Shown: one piece after another, positions 9,438 through 17,149 of the stretch
Layout: every line of letters starts with the position of its first letter
Position numbering within the stretch: position 1 is the first letter of the stretch
From: an uncultured Acidobacteriota bacterium
Lineage (GTDB): Bacteria > Acidobacteriota > Terriglobia > Bryobacterales > Bryobacteraceae
NCBI GenBank assembly: GCA_902826685.1
Contig: CADEFT010000005.1
Coordinates: 1 to 64,000 of the forward strand
Direction of reading: 5' to 3'
DNA: 64,000 nucleotides
Notes under the pieces: model-generated
Database searches by the model: none
Told to the model about the DNA's origin: nothing
Seen by the model: the letters and a program-made list of their open reading frames with translations, nothing else
Position numbers and translations under genes: made by a program

Positions 9438-10148
9438 ATGCTCGAGTTTATCGGGGTCTCTAAATCCTTCGGCGCTGTCACGGCTGTAAAGAACGTTTCC
9501 TTGAGACTGGAGCCCGGCGAGTTGATGGCCATCCTGGGACCCTCGGGGTGCGGCAAGACCACGCTGCTGCGGATCGCCGGAGGCTATGACACGCCCGATT
9601 CGGGCACCGTGCGTATCGGCGGACGCGACCTCACCCGCGCCGCGCCCGAGGCGCGCCAGGTAGGAATGGTCTTTCAGAACTACGCGCTGTTCCCGCATAT
9701 GACCGCGGCGGAGAACGTCGAGTTCGGATTGCGCATGCGGCGCGTTCCGAAGCCGGAGCGCGCGCGGAAGGCGGCCGAGATCCTGTCTCTGGCCGGACTC
9801 GAAGGCATCGGCGAGCGCAAACCGGCCGCGCTTTCCGGTGGGCAGCAGCAGCGTGTCGCGCTCGCCCGCGCCCTGGTGATCGAGCCTTCGCTGCTGCTGC
9901 TCGATGAACCGCTCGCCAACCTCGACCGCAATGAGCGGCTGCGTATGCGCGGCGAGTTGCGGACGCTGCAGCGGAGGCTGGGAATCGCGGCGATTCTCGT
10001 CACGCACGATCAGGACGACGCGCTGGCCCTCGCCGACCGCATCGCGGTGATGAACGCCGGCGTGGTGGAACAGGTCTCGACGCCGGGTGAGCTCCAGCGC
10101 AATCCGGCCAGCGCTTTCGTCGCCGGATTCCTGGGCCTCGCCGAATGA
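9438..10148 (+). CDS. ABC transporter ATP-binding protein (PotA/CysA-like, short)
   Basis: The ATPase of an importer of the spermidine/iron/sulfate type, 236 aa. It has Walker A GPSGCGKTT at residues 34-42, the Q-loop in VFQNYALFPHMTAAEN, signature LSGGQQQRVALARAL, Walker B LLLLDEPLANLD and the H-loop VTHDQDDA. It stops right after the nucleotide-binding domain and lacks the C-terminal TOBE/regulatory domain (about 100 residues) that PotA/CysA relatives carry. I took the ATG giving MLEFIGVSKSFG; an upstream in-frame ATG at 9414 overlaps the divergent gene. Two permease genes follow with 4-base overlaps. Confidence 0.93.
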   Translation: MLEFIGVSKSFGAVTAVKNVSLRLEPGELMAILGPSGCGKTTLLRIAGGYDTPDSGTVRIGGRDLTRAAPEARQVGMVFQNYALFPHMTAAENVEFGLRMRRVPKPERARKAAEILSLAGLEGIGERKPAALSGGQQQRVALARALVIEPSLLLLDEPLANLDRNERLRMRGELRTLQRRLGIAAILVTHDQDDALALADRIAVMNAGVVEQVSTPGELQRNPASAFVAGFLGLAE

Positions 10149-10939
10149 ATCGCTGGCCTCTATTGCTGGTTCCCTCGGCGCTGCTGTGGCTGGCCGGCGT
10201 GCTCGCGCCGCTCGGGTTCGTGCTCCGGTTGAGCCTTTCTTCCTCGGGCAATCGCGCCGGCGAAGGCCGCTACGACACGTTGTTCTACGAGCCCGGTACT
10301 TGGTCGTTCGCGAGCTTTGTGGAAATTTTCACGAATCCTTACTACCGCGGACTGTTCGCCTTCACGGCCGCTCTGGCGGGTGTGGTGACGGTGTTGACGC
10401 TAATCTTCGGCTACGTGCTGGCGTATGCGATCTACCGGGCGCCGATGCCTCGCAAGATCGTTCTGATCCTGTTGATCGCGCTTCCGAAATTCACAAATAT
10501 TCTGGTTTTTGTTTTTGGTGTGAAGATGATCTTCGGCGCCAGCGGTCCCGGTCCGGTGATCGCGGGCGAGGTGCTGATGCTGGTTCCCTACGCCGCGTTG
10601 ACGATTGCGGCGGCGCTCGAAGCCGTGCCTTATCCTCTGATCGAGGCGGCGCGGGGCCTCGGCGCTTCGGCCGCCATGGCGTTCTGGCGCGTGACCTTGC
10701 CGCTCAGCCTGCCCGGAGTGCTGGCGGCGGCGATTCTCACGCTGCTGTGGAGCGCCAGCGCTTTTCTTGGGCCCTACCTGTTGGGCGAACCGGCGCAATA
10801 TACCGTTGCCGTCGAGGTTGACCGCCAGGTGCATCAGGATCTCGACTGGGCACTGGCCGCCGCTTTGAACGTGGTCTTGCTGGGCGTGCTTTCGGTGGCC
10901 GCCTATGGGCTATCGGTGTGGCGCAGGAGGCTTGCGTGA
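10145..10939 (+). CDS. ABC transporter permease (PotB-like)
   Basis: An inner-membrane permease subunit of 264 aa with about six transmembrane helices. The cytoplasmic EAA loop that docks on the ATPase is clear: IEAARGLGASAAMAFWRVTLPLSLPG. The family is the binding-protein-dependent MOI type (polyamine, iron, molybdate or sulfate). It overlaps the ATPase stop by 4 bases (ATGA). A periplasmic loop follows helix 1. No periplasmic substrate-binding protein gene lies nearby, so the cargo cannot be named. Confidence 0.9.
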   Translation: MNRWPLLLVPSALLWLAGVLAPLGFVLRLSLSSSGNRAGEGRYDTLFYEPGTWSFASFVEIFTNPYYRGLFAFTAALAGVVTVLTLIFGYVLAYAIYRAPMPRKIVLILLIALPKFTNILVFVFGVKMIFGASGPGPVIAGEVLMLVPYAALTIAAALEAVPYPLIEAARGLGASAAMAFWRVTLPLSLPGVLAAAILTLLWSASAFLGPYLLGEPAQYTVAVEVDRQVHQDLDWALAAALNVVLLGVLSVAAYGLSVWRRRLA

Positions 10940-11694
10940 TCCGCGTCGCCTACATTCTGCTCGCGGTGCTGCTCTCTCCGCTGGTGGTGACAATCGCGGT
11001 CTCGTTCACGCCCTCGGCGTTCCTTGAAATTCCAAAGAACGGAGTGACGCTCGGCTGGTACCGCGAGTTCTTTGCCAATCCCATATGGGTGCGCGCGCTG
11101 GTCAACAGCCTGGGTGTCGCCGTGCTGACCGCGGCGATCTCGGTAGCCGTGGCCATGGCCACCGCGGTAGCCATGACCCGTCATCGCTTCCGTGGGCAGG
11201 ACGCCTGGGAAGCGGCGCTGCTGCTGCCCCTGGTTCTGCCGGCGATCGCGATCGCGGTGGGCATGCTCGCCATCGTGCGATTGACGCCGCTCTGGGGCCA
11301 CCCGCTCAGCCTCGCCTTGGCTCACTCGGTGGCGGCGGTACCGGTCGCCTACCTGGTGCTTCGGGCGACGCTCTCGCGGCTGGACCCGAACCTCGAAGCG
11401 GCGGCGCGCGGATTGGGGGCCGGGCCGTGGCAGGCCTTCGGTCTGATCACGCTGCCACTGGCCATGCCGGCCGTTTTCGCGGCCGCTCTGTTCACGCTGG
11501 CCATCTCGCTCAATGAGATTACCCTGACCCTGTTTCTCGCCACGCGCGATATCGAAACGCTGCCGCGCGTCATCTGGCCGAATTTGCGCTTCGCCTTGAC
11601 GCCGCTGGTGGCGTCGGCTTCCGTGATTCTGTTAATCCTTACGCTGCCCGCGCTGGCGGCCGCCGGCTGGTGGCTCGGCCCCCGCCGACGCTGA
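10936..11694 (+). CDS. ABC transporter permease (PotC-like)
   Basis: The second permease subunit, 252 aa, about six helices, with the EAA loop LEAAARGLGAGPWQAFGLITLPLAMPA. I chose the GTG at 10936, because AGGAGG at 10925-10930 lies 5 bases before it and the GTGA overlap mirrors its neighbours. A GTG at 10918 would add six residues but has no ribosome site. The C-terminal half (LNEITLTLFLATRDIETLPRVIW) resembles PotC/iron permeases. It forms a heterodimeric channel with the preceding permease. Confidence 0.9.
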   Translation: MIRVAYILLAVLLSPLVVTIAVSFTPSAFLEIPKNGVTLGWYREFFANPIWVRALVNSLGVAVLTAAISVAVAMATAVAMTRHRFRGQDAWEAALLLPLVLPAIAIAVGMLAIVRLTPLWGHPLSLALAHSVAAVPVAYLVLRATLSRLDPNLEAAARGLGAGPWQAFGLITLPLAMPAVFAAALFTLAISLNEITLTLFLATRDIETLPRVIWPNLRFALTPLVASASVILLILTLPALAAAGWWLGPRRR

Positions 11695-11713
11695 TTTCGG
11701 GGAGAATGGCAAG

Positions 11714-12562
11714 ATGCCGGATCTGATTCCCGAAGGCGGCCGGGTCCATATCGGAGTCGATATTGGCGGCACCAAAATGCTGGTGCTGGCGTATGGCGCG
11801 GGCGAGCGCCGAAGTTGGACGTTCCCCACCGGCCTCGGCGCCGATTCGAAAGTTGTCCTCGGCCACCTTCAAACGGTTCTGGACGAACTGGCCTGCGGCG
11901 AGCGGGCGCTGGCCGGAATCGGAGTGCCCGGCATCGTCGACGAGCGCGGCCGCATTCAGGATTGCGACGTCCTGCCGAGGCTGCGCGGCTGGGCGCCGGC
12001 GCGCGACCTGGCCATCGTTCCGCCGCACGGTGTTTTGAACGACGCCGAGGCGGCTTTGGCCAATCTCGCCGCCACCAATGCCTCCGAGGCGACGCTGGCC
12101 GTGGTCGGCTGTGGCACCGGGATCGGCTTCGCCTTCCAGGCCGCCGGAAAACGGCTGCGGCGGTACCGCCCCTACGCGGGAGAGCTGGGCTATGCGCCGT
12201 TCGGACTCTACGGCACCTACGACGAGCATGCCTCCGGCGCGGCGCTGCTCAAACGGACGGGGCTGCCGGCCGAGGAACTGACCGAACGGCTCGAGCAGGG
12301 CGATGAAGCCTGCCGCGAGGCCGCGCGAGGCGCGGGTGAGGCACTGGGTGCGAGCCTGGCGGCGGTGCTTCACATCCTGCACCCGGAGGTCATCGGCCTC
12401 TATGGCGGGGCCCTGCGGTTTCCCGGCTATTGCGAAGCGGCGCTCCACACGCTGGATCGCATTTCGCATCCACTGCTGCGCCGGACCTGCCGGGTCGAGG
12501 TGTTGCCGGAGCCGGAATTCGCGGTCGCGCATGGAGCCATGCACGCCGCGCTGGGGTCTTAG
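11714..12562 (+). CDS. ROK-family sugar kinase
   Basis: A predicted cytoplasmic sugar kinase of the ROK family, 282 aa. The N-terminal phosphate loop DIGGTK and GIGVPGIVDERG are typical, NDAEAALAN carries the expected catalytic-region Asp, and VVGCGTGIGFAF is the second glycine-rich motif. The family zinc motif CxCGxxGCxE is missing: the corresponding part reads GELGYAPFGLYGTYDEHASG. Zinc-free ROK proteins exist but some are not sugar kinases. It follows the ABC permease by 19 bases, so the imported compound may be a sugar or sugar derivative phosphorylated here. Confidence 0.8.
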   Translation: MPDLIPEGGRVHIGVDIGGTKMLVLAYGAGERRSWTFPTGLGADSKVVLGHLQTVLDELACGERALAGIGVPGIVDERGRIQDCDVLPRLRGWAPARDLAIVPPHGVLNDAEAALANLAATNASEATLAVVGCGTGIGFAFQAAGKRLRRYRPYAGELGYAPFGLYGTYDEHASGAALLKRTGLPAEELTERLEQGDEACREAARGAGEALGASLAAVLHILHPEVIGLYGGALRFPGYCEAALHTLDRISHPLLRRTCRVEVLPEPEFAVAHGAMHAALGS

Positions 12563-12564
12563 CG

Positions 12565-13320
12565 ATGGCGAATCCTTTCGATACGGTCGAGATGGCGGTG
12601 GGCTATGCCAACGCCCGGCCTCCGGTCCACCCGAGGGTGATGGATCTGGTGCGTCCGCACCTTCCGGCGGCGCGCCGGGCACTCGATGTCGGCTGCGGCT
12701 CCGGGCTCTCCACGCGCGCGTTGCTCGCAATGGCGGACGAGGTTGCCGGCATCGATCCCGCCGAAGCCATGGTAAAGTGCGGCGGGGTGGTGGCTCCCGG
12801 GGCTCGCTTTCTGGCGGCTGCGGCGGAACGGTTGCCATTCGCGGCGGGAAGTTTCGATCTGCTCGCCGCCGCGGGGTCGCTCAACTACGTCCGTCTCGAT
12901 GAATTCTTTCCCGAGGCGGCGCGTGTGCTCGCTCCGGGCGGAAACCTGGTCGTCTACGATTTTTCGTTCGGGCGGAGCTTTACCGGCGGCGGTGAACTCG
13001 ACCGCTGGTTTGAAAGATTCCTCGATCGCTATCCGGTACCGGCCGGCGAGGCGCGCAGGCTCGATCCAGGGATTCTTGCCGCCCTGCCGACCGGCTTCCG
13101 GACGGGGGCTCATCGGGAATTCGAGATTCCCATTTCGATGACCGGGGCGTTCTACCTGGAGTACGTGCTGACGGGGAGCAACGTGGCCGCCTCGCTGAGG
13201 CGCGGTGTGTCTGCGGCGGAGATTCGGGCCTGGTGCGCCGGCAGTCTGGCGGACGTGTGGGGAGGTGAGGTGCGTGATGTGCAATTCCGGGGCTACTTCA
13301 TCTGTATGATGCGTTGCTGA
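12565..13320 (+). CDS. Class I SAM-dependent methyltransferase
   Basis: A 251-aa methyltransferase of the UbiE/Methyltransf_11 type. Motif I is ALDVGCGSGLSTRAL, the acidic ribose-binding residue is in VAGIDPAEAM, motif II is AGSFDLLAAAGSLNYV and the post-motif is LAPGGNLVVYDF. The start lies 2 bases after the ROK stop, so it is probably co-expressed with the transporter-kinase genes. The substrate is not predictable. The long intergenic region that follows marks the end of this operon. Confidence 0.88.
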   Translation: MANPFDTVEMAVGYANARPPVHPRVMDLVRPHLPAARRALDVGCGSGLSTRALLAMADEVAGIDPAEAMVKCGGVVAPGARFLAAAAERLPFAAGSFDLLAAAGSLNYVRLDEFFPEAARVLAPGGNLVVYDFSFGRSFTGGGELDRWFERFLDRYPVPAGEARRLDPGILAALPTGFRTGAHREFEIPISMTGAFYLEYVLTGSNVAASLRRGVSAAEIRAWCAGSLADVWGGEVRDVQFRGYFICMMRC

Positions 13321-13355
13321 CAAATGCTGTCCAAGAGAGCGTTGACCGGCCGGAG

Positions 13356-13374
13356 CGGTTATTAATGATAACCG
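13356..13374. repeat. Perfect 7-bp inverted repeat CGGTTAT/ATAACCG
   Basis: The arms at 13356-13362 and 13368-13374 enclose a 5-base AT-rich loop, 35 bases after the methyltransferase stop. There is no T-run, so it could be a weak terminator or a dimeric regulator operator. Confidence 0.4.
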
Positions 13375-13633
13375 ATAAGATTTCAGTAGTCTGGGGTGGC
13401 TCTAAAGCGATTGGGGGTATAGAGTGCACTATGGGGTGATCGAGGCTCCGCAGTGCTCCCAGGCTCGGCTGCGGGGTACCAGCCGGTCTGGCCAGGGCGG
13501 GACAAATAGTTGAAACGATTAGCCGTCATCATCGTTCGGCGAGGCGGGTGCCGCCTTTCGGATGGGCGGAGCGGATTGTTCAGCCGCCCTCTGGCGGGGG
13601 AGCTAGCGGAAGCAAACGGGGGTGAGATTTCTC

Positions 13634-13663
13634 TTGACCTTAGGTACTTCTTGCCGGTAACAT
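13634..13663 (+). promoter_or_regulatory. Candidate promoter of the EPS operon
   Basis: TTGACC (13634-13639) and TAACAT (13658-13663) are 18 bases apart. Transcription would begin near 13670, giving a leader of about 190 bases that contains the hairpin at 13703-13728 before the NusG-like gene. Judged by eye only. Confidence 0.35.
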
Positions 13664-13702
13664 AACACCTATAGACGTCAAGTCCTAAGCAGGATTCAGG
13701 GC

Positions 13703-13728
13703 GGTAGCCTGTAGAAAACAGAGCTACC
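13703..13728 (+). promoter_or_regulatory. Leader hairpin upstream of the NusG-like gene
   Basis: A 10-bp stem with one bulged A (A13722): arm 13703-13712 GGTAGCCTGT pairs with 13718-13728, and the loop is AGAAA. It lacks a T-run, so it is not a simple terminator. Its place in the untranslated leader of an operon led by an antiterminator makes a pause or recruitment signal plausible (inference). Confidence 0.4.
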
Positions 13729-13862
13729 GGCAGCAAAAATAGCAAGATCGGTTACATTTAAGAGCCCCCAGTAAACTAACCATCGATCTGTCGTAGTACT
13801 TTTAGCCACCTTCAGCACCCGAGTCGGTTGTCTGATCTGTGACTTTGCTTACGGAGGGTGCC

Positions 13863-14459
13863 ATGCTCCCATGGTATGCAGTGAGTGTTTCGAGCCGCAA
13901 AGAAGCTTTCACCGCGACGGTGCTTCGCGGGAAGGGTCTGGAAGTCTACCTTCCGACCTACATCCTGCGCCGCCGCGCCGGTAAGCGAACCACGCTTGTT
14001 CACCAGCCTCTCTTCCCCGGATACATTTTCAGCCGTCTCGATCTGAACAACAGGCTTCCGGTCCTCGTGACGCAGGGTGTCGTCGCCATCGTTGGCTTCG
14101 GAGGCCGGCCCATGCCGCTACCCGACAACGATGTGCTCAATGTGCAGCGGATGGTGGAATCGGGCCAACTGGCCGAGCCGGTTCCTTACCTTGAAGTCGG
14201 ACAGCGTGTGCGTGTGTTTGAAGGCCCCCTGGCGGGCGTGGATGGATTTCTCGAACGGTACAAAGGTTCGGACCGCCTGATTCTGTCCATTGCGTTGTTG
14301 CAGCGTTCGATCGCAGTTGAAGTGGATCGCGAGACGGTGGAGCCTTTGGAGCGTTTTGAAGGTATCTGCCGCCCGATCAATCGTGTCGGCCCCGTCGCTT
14401 CCAAGAGCATCGGCGTACCTGCCGGTGTCGTCGCCCGTGATGGTCTGAACAAGATTTAA
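13863..14459 (+). CDS. NusG-like antiterminator (UpxY/RfaH/LoaP type)
   Basis: A specialised NusG paralogue of 198 aa, expected to bind RNA polymerase and let it read through the long polysaccharide operon. The NGN domain opens with WYAVSVSSRKEAFTATVLRGKG and holds PLFPGYIFSRLD. The C-terminal KOW motif is GQRVRVFEGPLAGVDGFLERY. It is the first gene of about 49 kb of same-strand EPS genes, the position occupied by UpxY in Bacteroides and RfaH-type proteins elsewhere. I chose the ATG at 13863, with GGAGG 5 bases upstream; an earlier ATG at 13839 has no such site. The last 30 residues are an extra tail of unknown role. Confidence 0.9.
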   Translation: MLPWYAVSVSSRKEAFTATVLRGKGLEVYLPTYILRRRAGKRTTLVHQPLFPGYIFSRLDLNNRLPVLVTQGVVAIVGFGGRPMPLPDNDVLNVQRMVESGQLAEPVPYLEVGQRVRVFEGPLAGVDGFLERYKGSDRLILSIALLQRSIAVEVDRETVEPLERFEGICRPINRVGPVASKSIGVPAGVVARDGLNKI

Positions 14460-14486
14460 ACGAGCAGAAGGCGCAAAGGGACTATC

Positions 14487-15941
14487 GTGATTTATTGGAT
14501 GTTGATCGTCGGTGTAATGTCATTCGTGGCGGCGCTAGCTGTGACGCCCCTGGTGCGGGACGCTGCCCTGATTCTCGGTTTGGTCGATCGCCCCAACAGC
14601 CGCAAAATGCACGCCAAGGCGGTGCCTCGAATCGGCGGCATGGCGATCGGTCTGGCCATTCTGCTCTCGCTGTGGCTGGCGCGGTCGTTTTCGACCGATC
14701 CGGTCACCGCTTCCGCCATGGCCCACCTCGAACGGGTGTTCCCGGCGGTTTGCATCATTTTCCTCGCCGGGCTGTGGGACGATTTCTTCGGCCTGAAGCC
14801 GTGGCTCAAAATGTTCTGGCTGGTGGTGGGATCGCTGGTGGTGATCTTCTACGCCGATGTGCAGATCCAGATGATCGGCTGGCATCAGCTATCGAGTTTC
14901 ATCACGATTCCGCTCACCATCGTGTGGCTGATCGCCTGCTCGAACGCTTTCAACCTGATCGACGGCGTGGATGGCCTGGCTACGGGGATCGGCCTGTTCG
15001 CCACCATCACGACGCTGCTGGCCGCGCTCACGCACGGCAATCTCGATCTGGCGCTGCTGACCATTCCGCTGGTGGGCGCGCTGCTCGGCTTTCTCCGCTA
15101 CAACTTCAATCCGGCTTCGATCTTCCTTGGCGATAGCGGCAGTCTGCTGATCGGGTTCCTGCTCGGCTGCTACGGCGTGCTGTGGAGCCAGAAGTCGGCC
15201 ACCCTGCTCGGTATGACGGCGCCGCTGATGGCGCTTGGCATTCCGCTGATGGATACGATCCTGGCGATCGTGCGCCGCTTCCTTCGTCATCAGCCCATCT
15301 TTGGAGCCGACCGCGGCCACATCCACCACCGCCTTCTCGACCGGGGTCTGACGCCCCGCCGCGTGGCGCTAGTGCTCTATGGCGTCTGCGGCTTCGGCGC
15401 GGCCTGTTCGCTGCTGGCCAATATGGATGTCGGCCGGTTCGGCGGCCTGGTGGTGATTCTGTTCTGCCTGGGCGCCTGGATCGGCGTGCAGCATCTGGGG
15501 TACGCCGAGTTCGGCGCCACCGGACGGATGCTCTCGCGGTTCCGCCGCCTGGTGGATCAGGATGTCAAGCTGCGCTTCTTTGAAACACAGCTCGCGCAGA
15601 CCACCGATGTCGAAGCTTTCTGGGACGCGCTCATGCATAGCTGCGGTTCGTTCGGGTTCGAGGGGATCCGCCTGGTGGTGGGCGATCGCGTGTACGAATG
15701 CGGCGAAACTTCGGCTACCAAGCAGCGGCTCTGGCACGTGCAGGTGACACAGCCGAGCGGCGATTACATCGCTTTGTTCCGGCGCTTCGACACCAATAGC
15801 CACCCGACCGTGGACACCGGTTACGTGACCATTGTCGAGTCGGCTTTGCAGCGCAGCCTGCCGCTGTTTGCACGCTCCTCTCTCGCACCGGCCGCCTCGC
15901 GCCGGCTCGACGAGATCGGCCTCAGCGCCAAAGCGTCCTAA
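14487..15941 (+). CDS. WecA/TagO-like polyprenyl-phosphate sugar-1-phosphate transferase
   Basis: An inner-membrane initiating enzyme that transfers a HexNAc-1-phosphate from a UDP-sugar to undecaprenyl phosphate, starting the EPS repeat unit. The 484 aa include about eleven helices with the family motifs GLWDDFFGL, SNAFNLIDGVDGLA, FLGDSGS and the basic HIHHRLLDRGL loop. The start is GTG at 14487; ATG at 14499 is an alternative. Compared with WecA or TagO (about 360 aa), it has an additional cytosolic C-terminal region of about 140 residues, starting near GRMLSRFRRL, which may be a sensory (GAF-like) domain. It is the second gene of the EPS operon. Confidence 0.92.
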   Translation: MIYWMLIVGVMSFVAALAVTPLVRDAALILGLVDRPNSRKMHAKAVPRIGGMAIGLAILLSLWLARSFSTDPVTASAMAHLERVFPAVCIIFLAGLWDDFFGLKPWLKMFWLVVGSLVVIFYADVQIQMIGWHQLSSFITIPLTIVWLIACSNAFNLIDGVDGLATGIGLFATITTLLAALTHGNLDLALLTIPLVGALLGFLRYNFNPASIFLGDSGSLLIGFLLGCYGVLWSQKSATLLGMTAPLMALGIPLMDTILAIVRRFLRHQPIFGADRGHIHHRLLDRGLTPRRVALVLYGVCGFGAACSLLANMDVGRFGGLVVILFCLGAWIGVQHLGYAEFGATGRMLSRFRRLVDQDVKLRFFETQLAQTTDVEAFWDALMHSCGSFGFEGIRLVVGDRVYECGETSATKQRLWHVQVTQPSGDYIALFRRFDTNSHPTVDTGYVTIVESALQRSLPLFARSSLAPAASRRLDEIGLSAKAS

Positions 15942-15947
15942 CCTCCC

Positions 15948-15970
15948 GGCCGCCCGGTGCCTGGGCGGCC
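15948..15970 (+). terminator. GC-rich stem-loop between two EPS genes
   Basis: A perfect 8-bp repeat, GGCCGCCC (15948-15955) and GGGCGGCC (15963-15970) with a 7-base loop, followed by TTCTC. It could act as a partial terminator or attenuator that the NusG-like protein overcomes, or it could stabilise the mRNA end. Confidence 0.4.
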
Positions 15971-15987
15971 TTCTCAGACGGCTTCCG

Positions 15988-17112
15988 ATGACTTCCGCCC
16001 GAACTCTCATGCTTTCGCGCCGGCAATTCGACCGGCGCATGTACCACTGCTTTCTCTACGAACTGGAGGACATCATTGCCGGCGTCGAACCGGCCCGTGT
16101 CGTGATGCCCTCCGCCGTGGCGATGAGTGCAAAGGACCATTTCCGCGCGCGGCTGGCCAACAAGTGGCGCGGGTTGAGCGGCCAGGTGCTCGACTACGAT
16201 CCGCAGGTGGGGACCGAACCGCTGGACGGGAAATACGATCTGTTCTGCATCGCCGTATTGCGGCCGCAGCAATTGTCGTTCCTGCGCAAATGCCCGCAAT
16301 GGAAGCAGCGCACGCGGCTGCGGGTGTGCCTGATCACCGAGATGCTGGCGCCTGAGTTCACCTCCGGGTGCGAAGCCGAGTTCAAGGCTTTTGGCGATTT
16401 CGATCACATCTTCCTCGCCAACCAGCGGCACGTCGAGCCGATGCAGCGCGCCACCGGCAGGCCGTGCCACTACCTTCCCTTCGCCGTCGACGCGGAACGG
16501 TTCAATTGGCTGCAGGGGCCGCTGGAACGCCGCATCGATTGCTACACCATGGGCAGGCGCAACGAAGAGGCGCATCAGGCGTTGCTCGAACACAGCGCCC
16601 GCGAAGACTTTTTTTACCTGCACGATACGGCGCGCTTCTTCGACGTCACTTCTTACAGAGAGCATCGGGCCATGCTGGCCAAGATTCTGAAAAGGAGCCG
16701 CTACACCCTTTGCGATCGCCGGGACGACACCGACATGCTCCTGCCGAGGATGTACGAGGCCGCCTGCTCGGGCACGGTGATGCTCGGCGCCGCCCCCGAG
16801 ACCCCCCAATACCGGGATCATTTCGATTGGCCGGATGCGATGATTCCAGTGCCTCAGGCCGGCCGCGTCGCCTCCGTCATCGCCGAACTCGACCGGCAGC
16901 CCGGCCGGATCGAGGCGCTGCGCCGTACCGGTGCCCGCCAGACGCTGTTGCGGCACGACTGGGTGCATCGCTGGGAAGACGCGCTCAAGATCATGGGCGT
17001 GGCGCCCGCGCCGGGCCTGGCCGCGCGCAAGGCGAAACTGGCCTCCCTGGCCCTGGGCGGCGCGGTGACGGCGGACGAAGCCGCCGCCACCGCCGGACAT
17101 CGCACGGCCTGA
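15988..17112 (+). CDS. CgeB-like glycosyltransferase
   Basis: A 374-aa protein with a GT-B type C-terminal domain of the CgeB/Glyco_trans_1_2 type. The acceptor-side half is poorly conserved. The nucleotide-sugar half has CYTMGRRNEEAHQALL, then DTDMLLPRMYEAACSGTVMLGAAPETPQYRDHF and a final helix typical of the group. I took the ATG at 15988, after the stem-loop; the open frame upstream overlaps the preceding gene. It probably adds an early sugar of the repeat unit. The donor is unknown. Confidence 0.75.
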   Translation: MTSARTLMLSRRQFDRRMYHCFLYELEDIIAGVEPARVVMPSAVAMSAKDHFRARLANKWRGLSGQVLDYDPQVGTEPLDGKYDLFCIAVLRPQQLSFLRKCPQWKQRTRLRVCLITEMLAPEFTSGCEAEFKAFGDFDHIFLANQRHVEPMQRATGRPCHYLPFAVDAERFNWLQGPLERRIDCYTMGRRNEEAHQALLEHSAREDFFYLHDTARFFDVTSYREHRAMLAKILKRSRYTLCDRRDDTDMLLPRMYEAACSGTVMLGAAPETPQYRDHFDWPDAMIPVPQAGRVASVIAELDRQPGRIEALRRTGARQTLLRHDWVHRWEDALKIMGVAPAPGLAARKAKLASLALGGAVTADEAAATAGHRTA

Positions 17113-17149
17113 ACGGCAACCTCCCGCGCGAGGCGAAAGGAATCGACAC

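Larger units (their letters stand above)
13321..13862. other. 542-bp intergenic region: end of one operon, leader of the EPS operon
   Basis: No protein-coding frame with family signals is seen. The AT content is higher than in neighbouring genes. From left to right it holds the perfect repeat CGGTTAT/ATAACCG, a 6-bp repeat CGGCTG/CAGCCG around 13470-13490, a promoter candidate (13634-13663) and a strong hairpin (13703-13728). It ends with the GGAGG ribosome site of the antiterminator gene. No known riboswitch class was recognised. Confidence 0.6.

Noticed and set aside
13410..13435. AGTGCACT palindrome as an operator
   Set aside because: The 8-base core is short and the flanks are not symmetrical; chance occurrence is likely.
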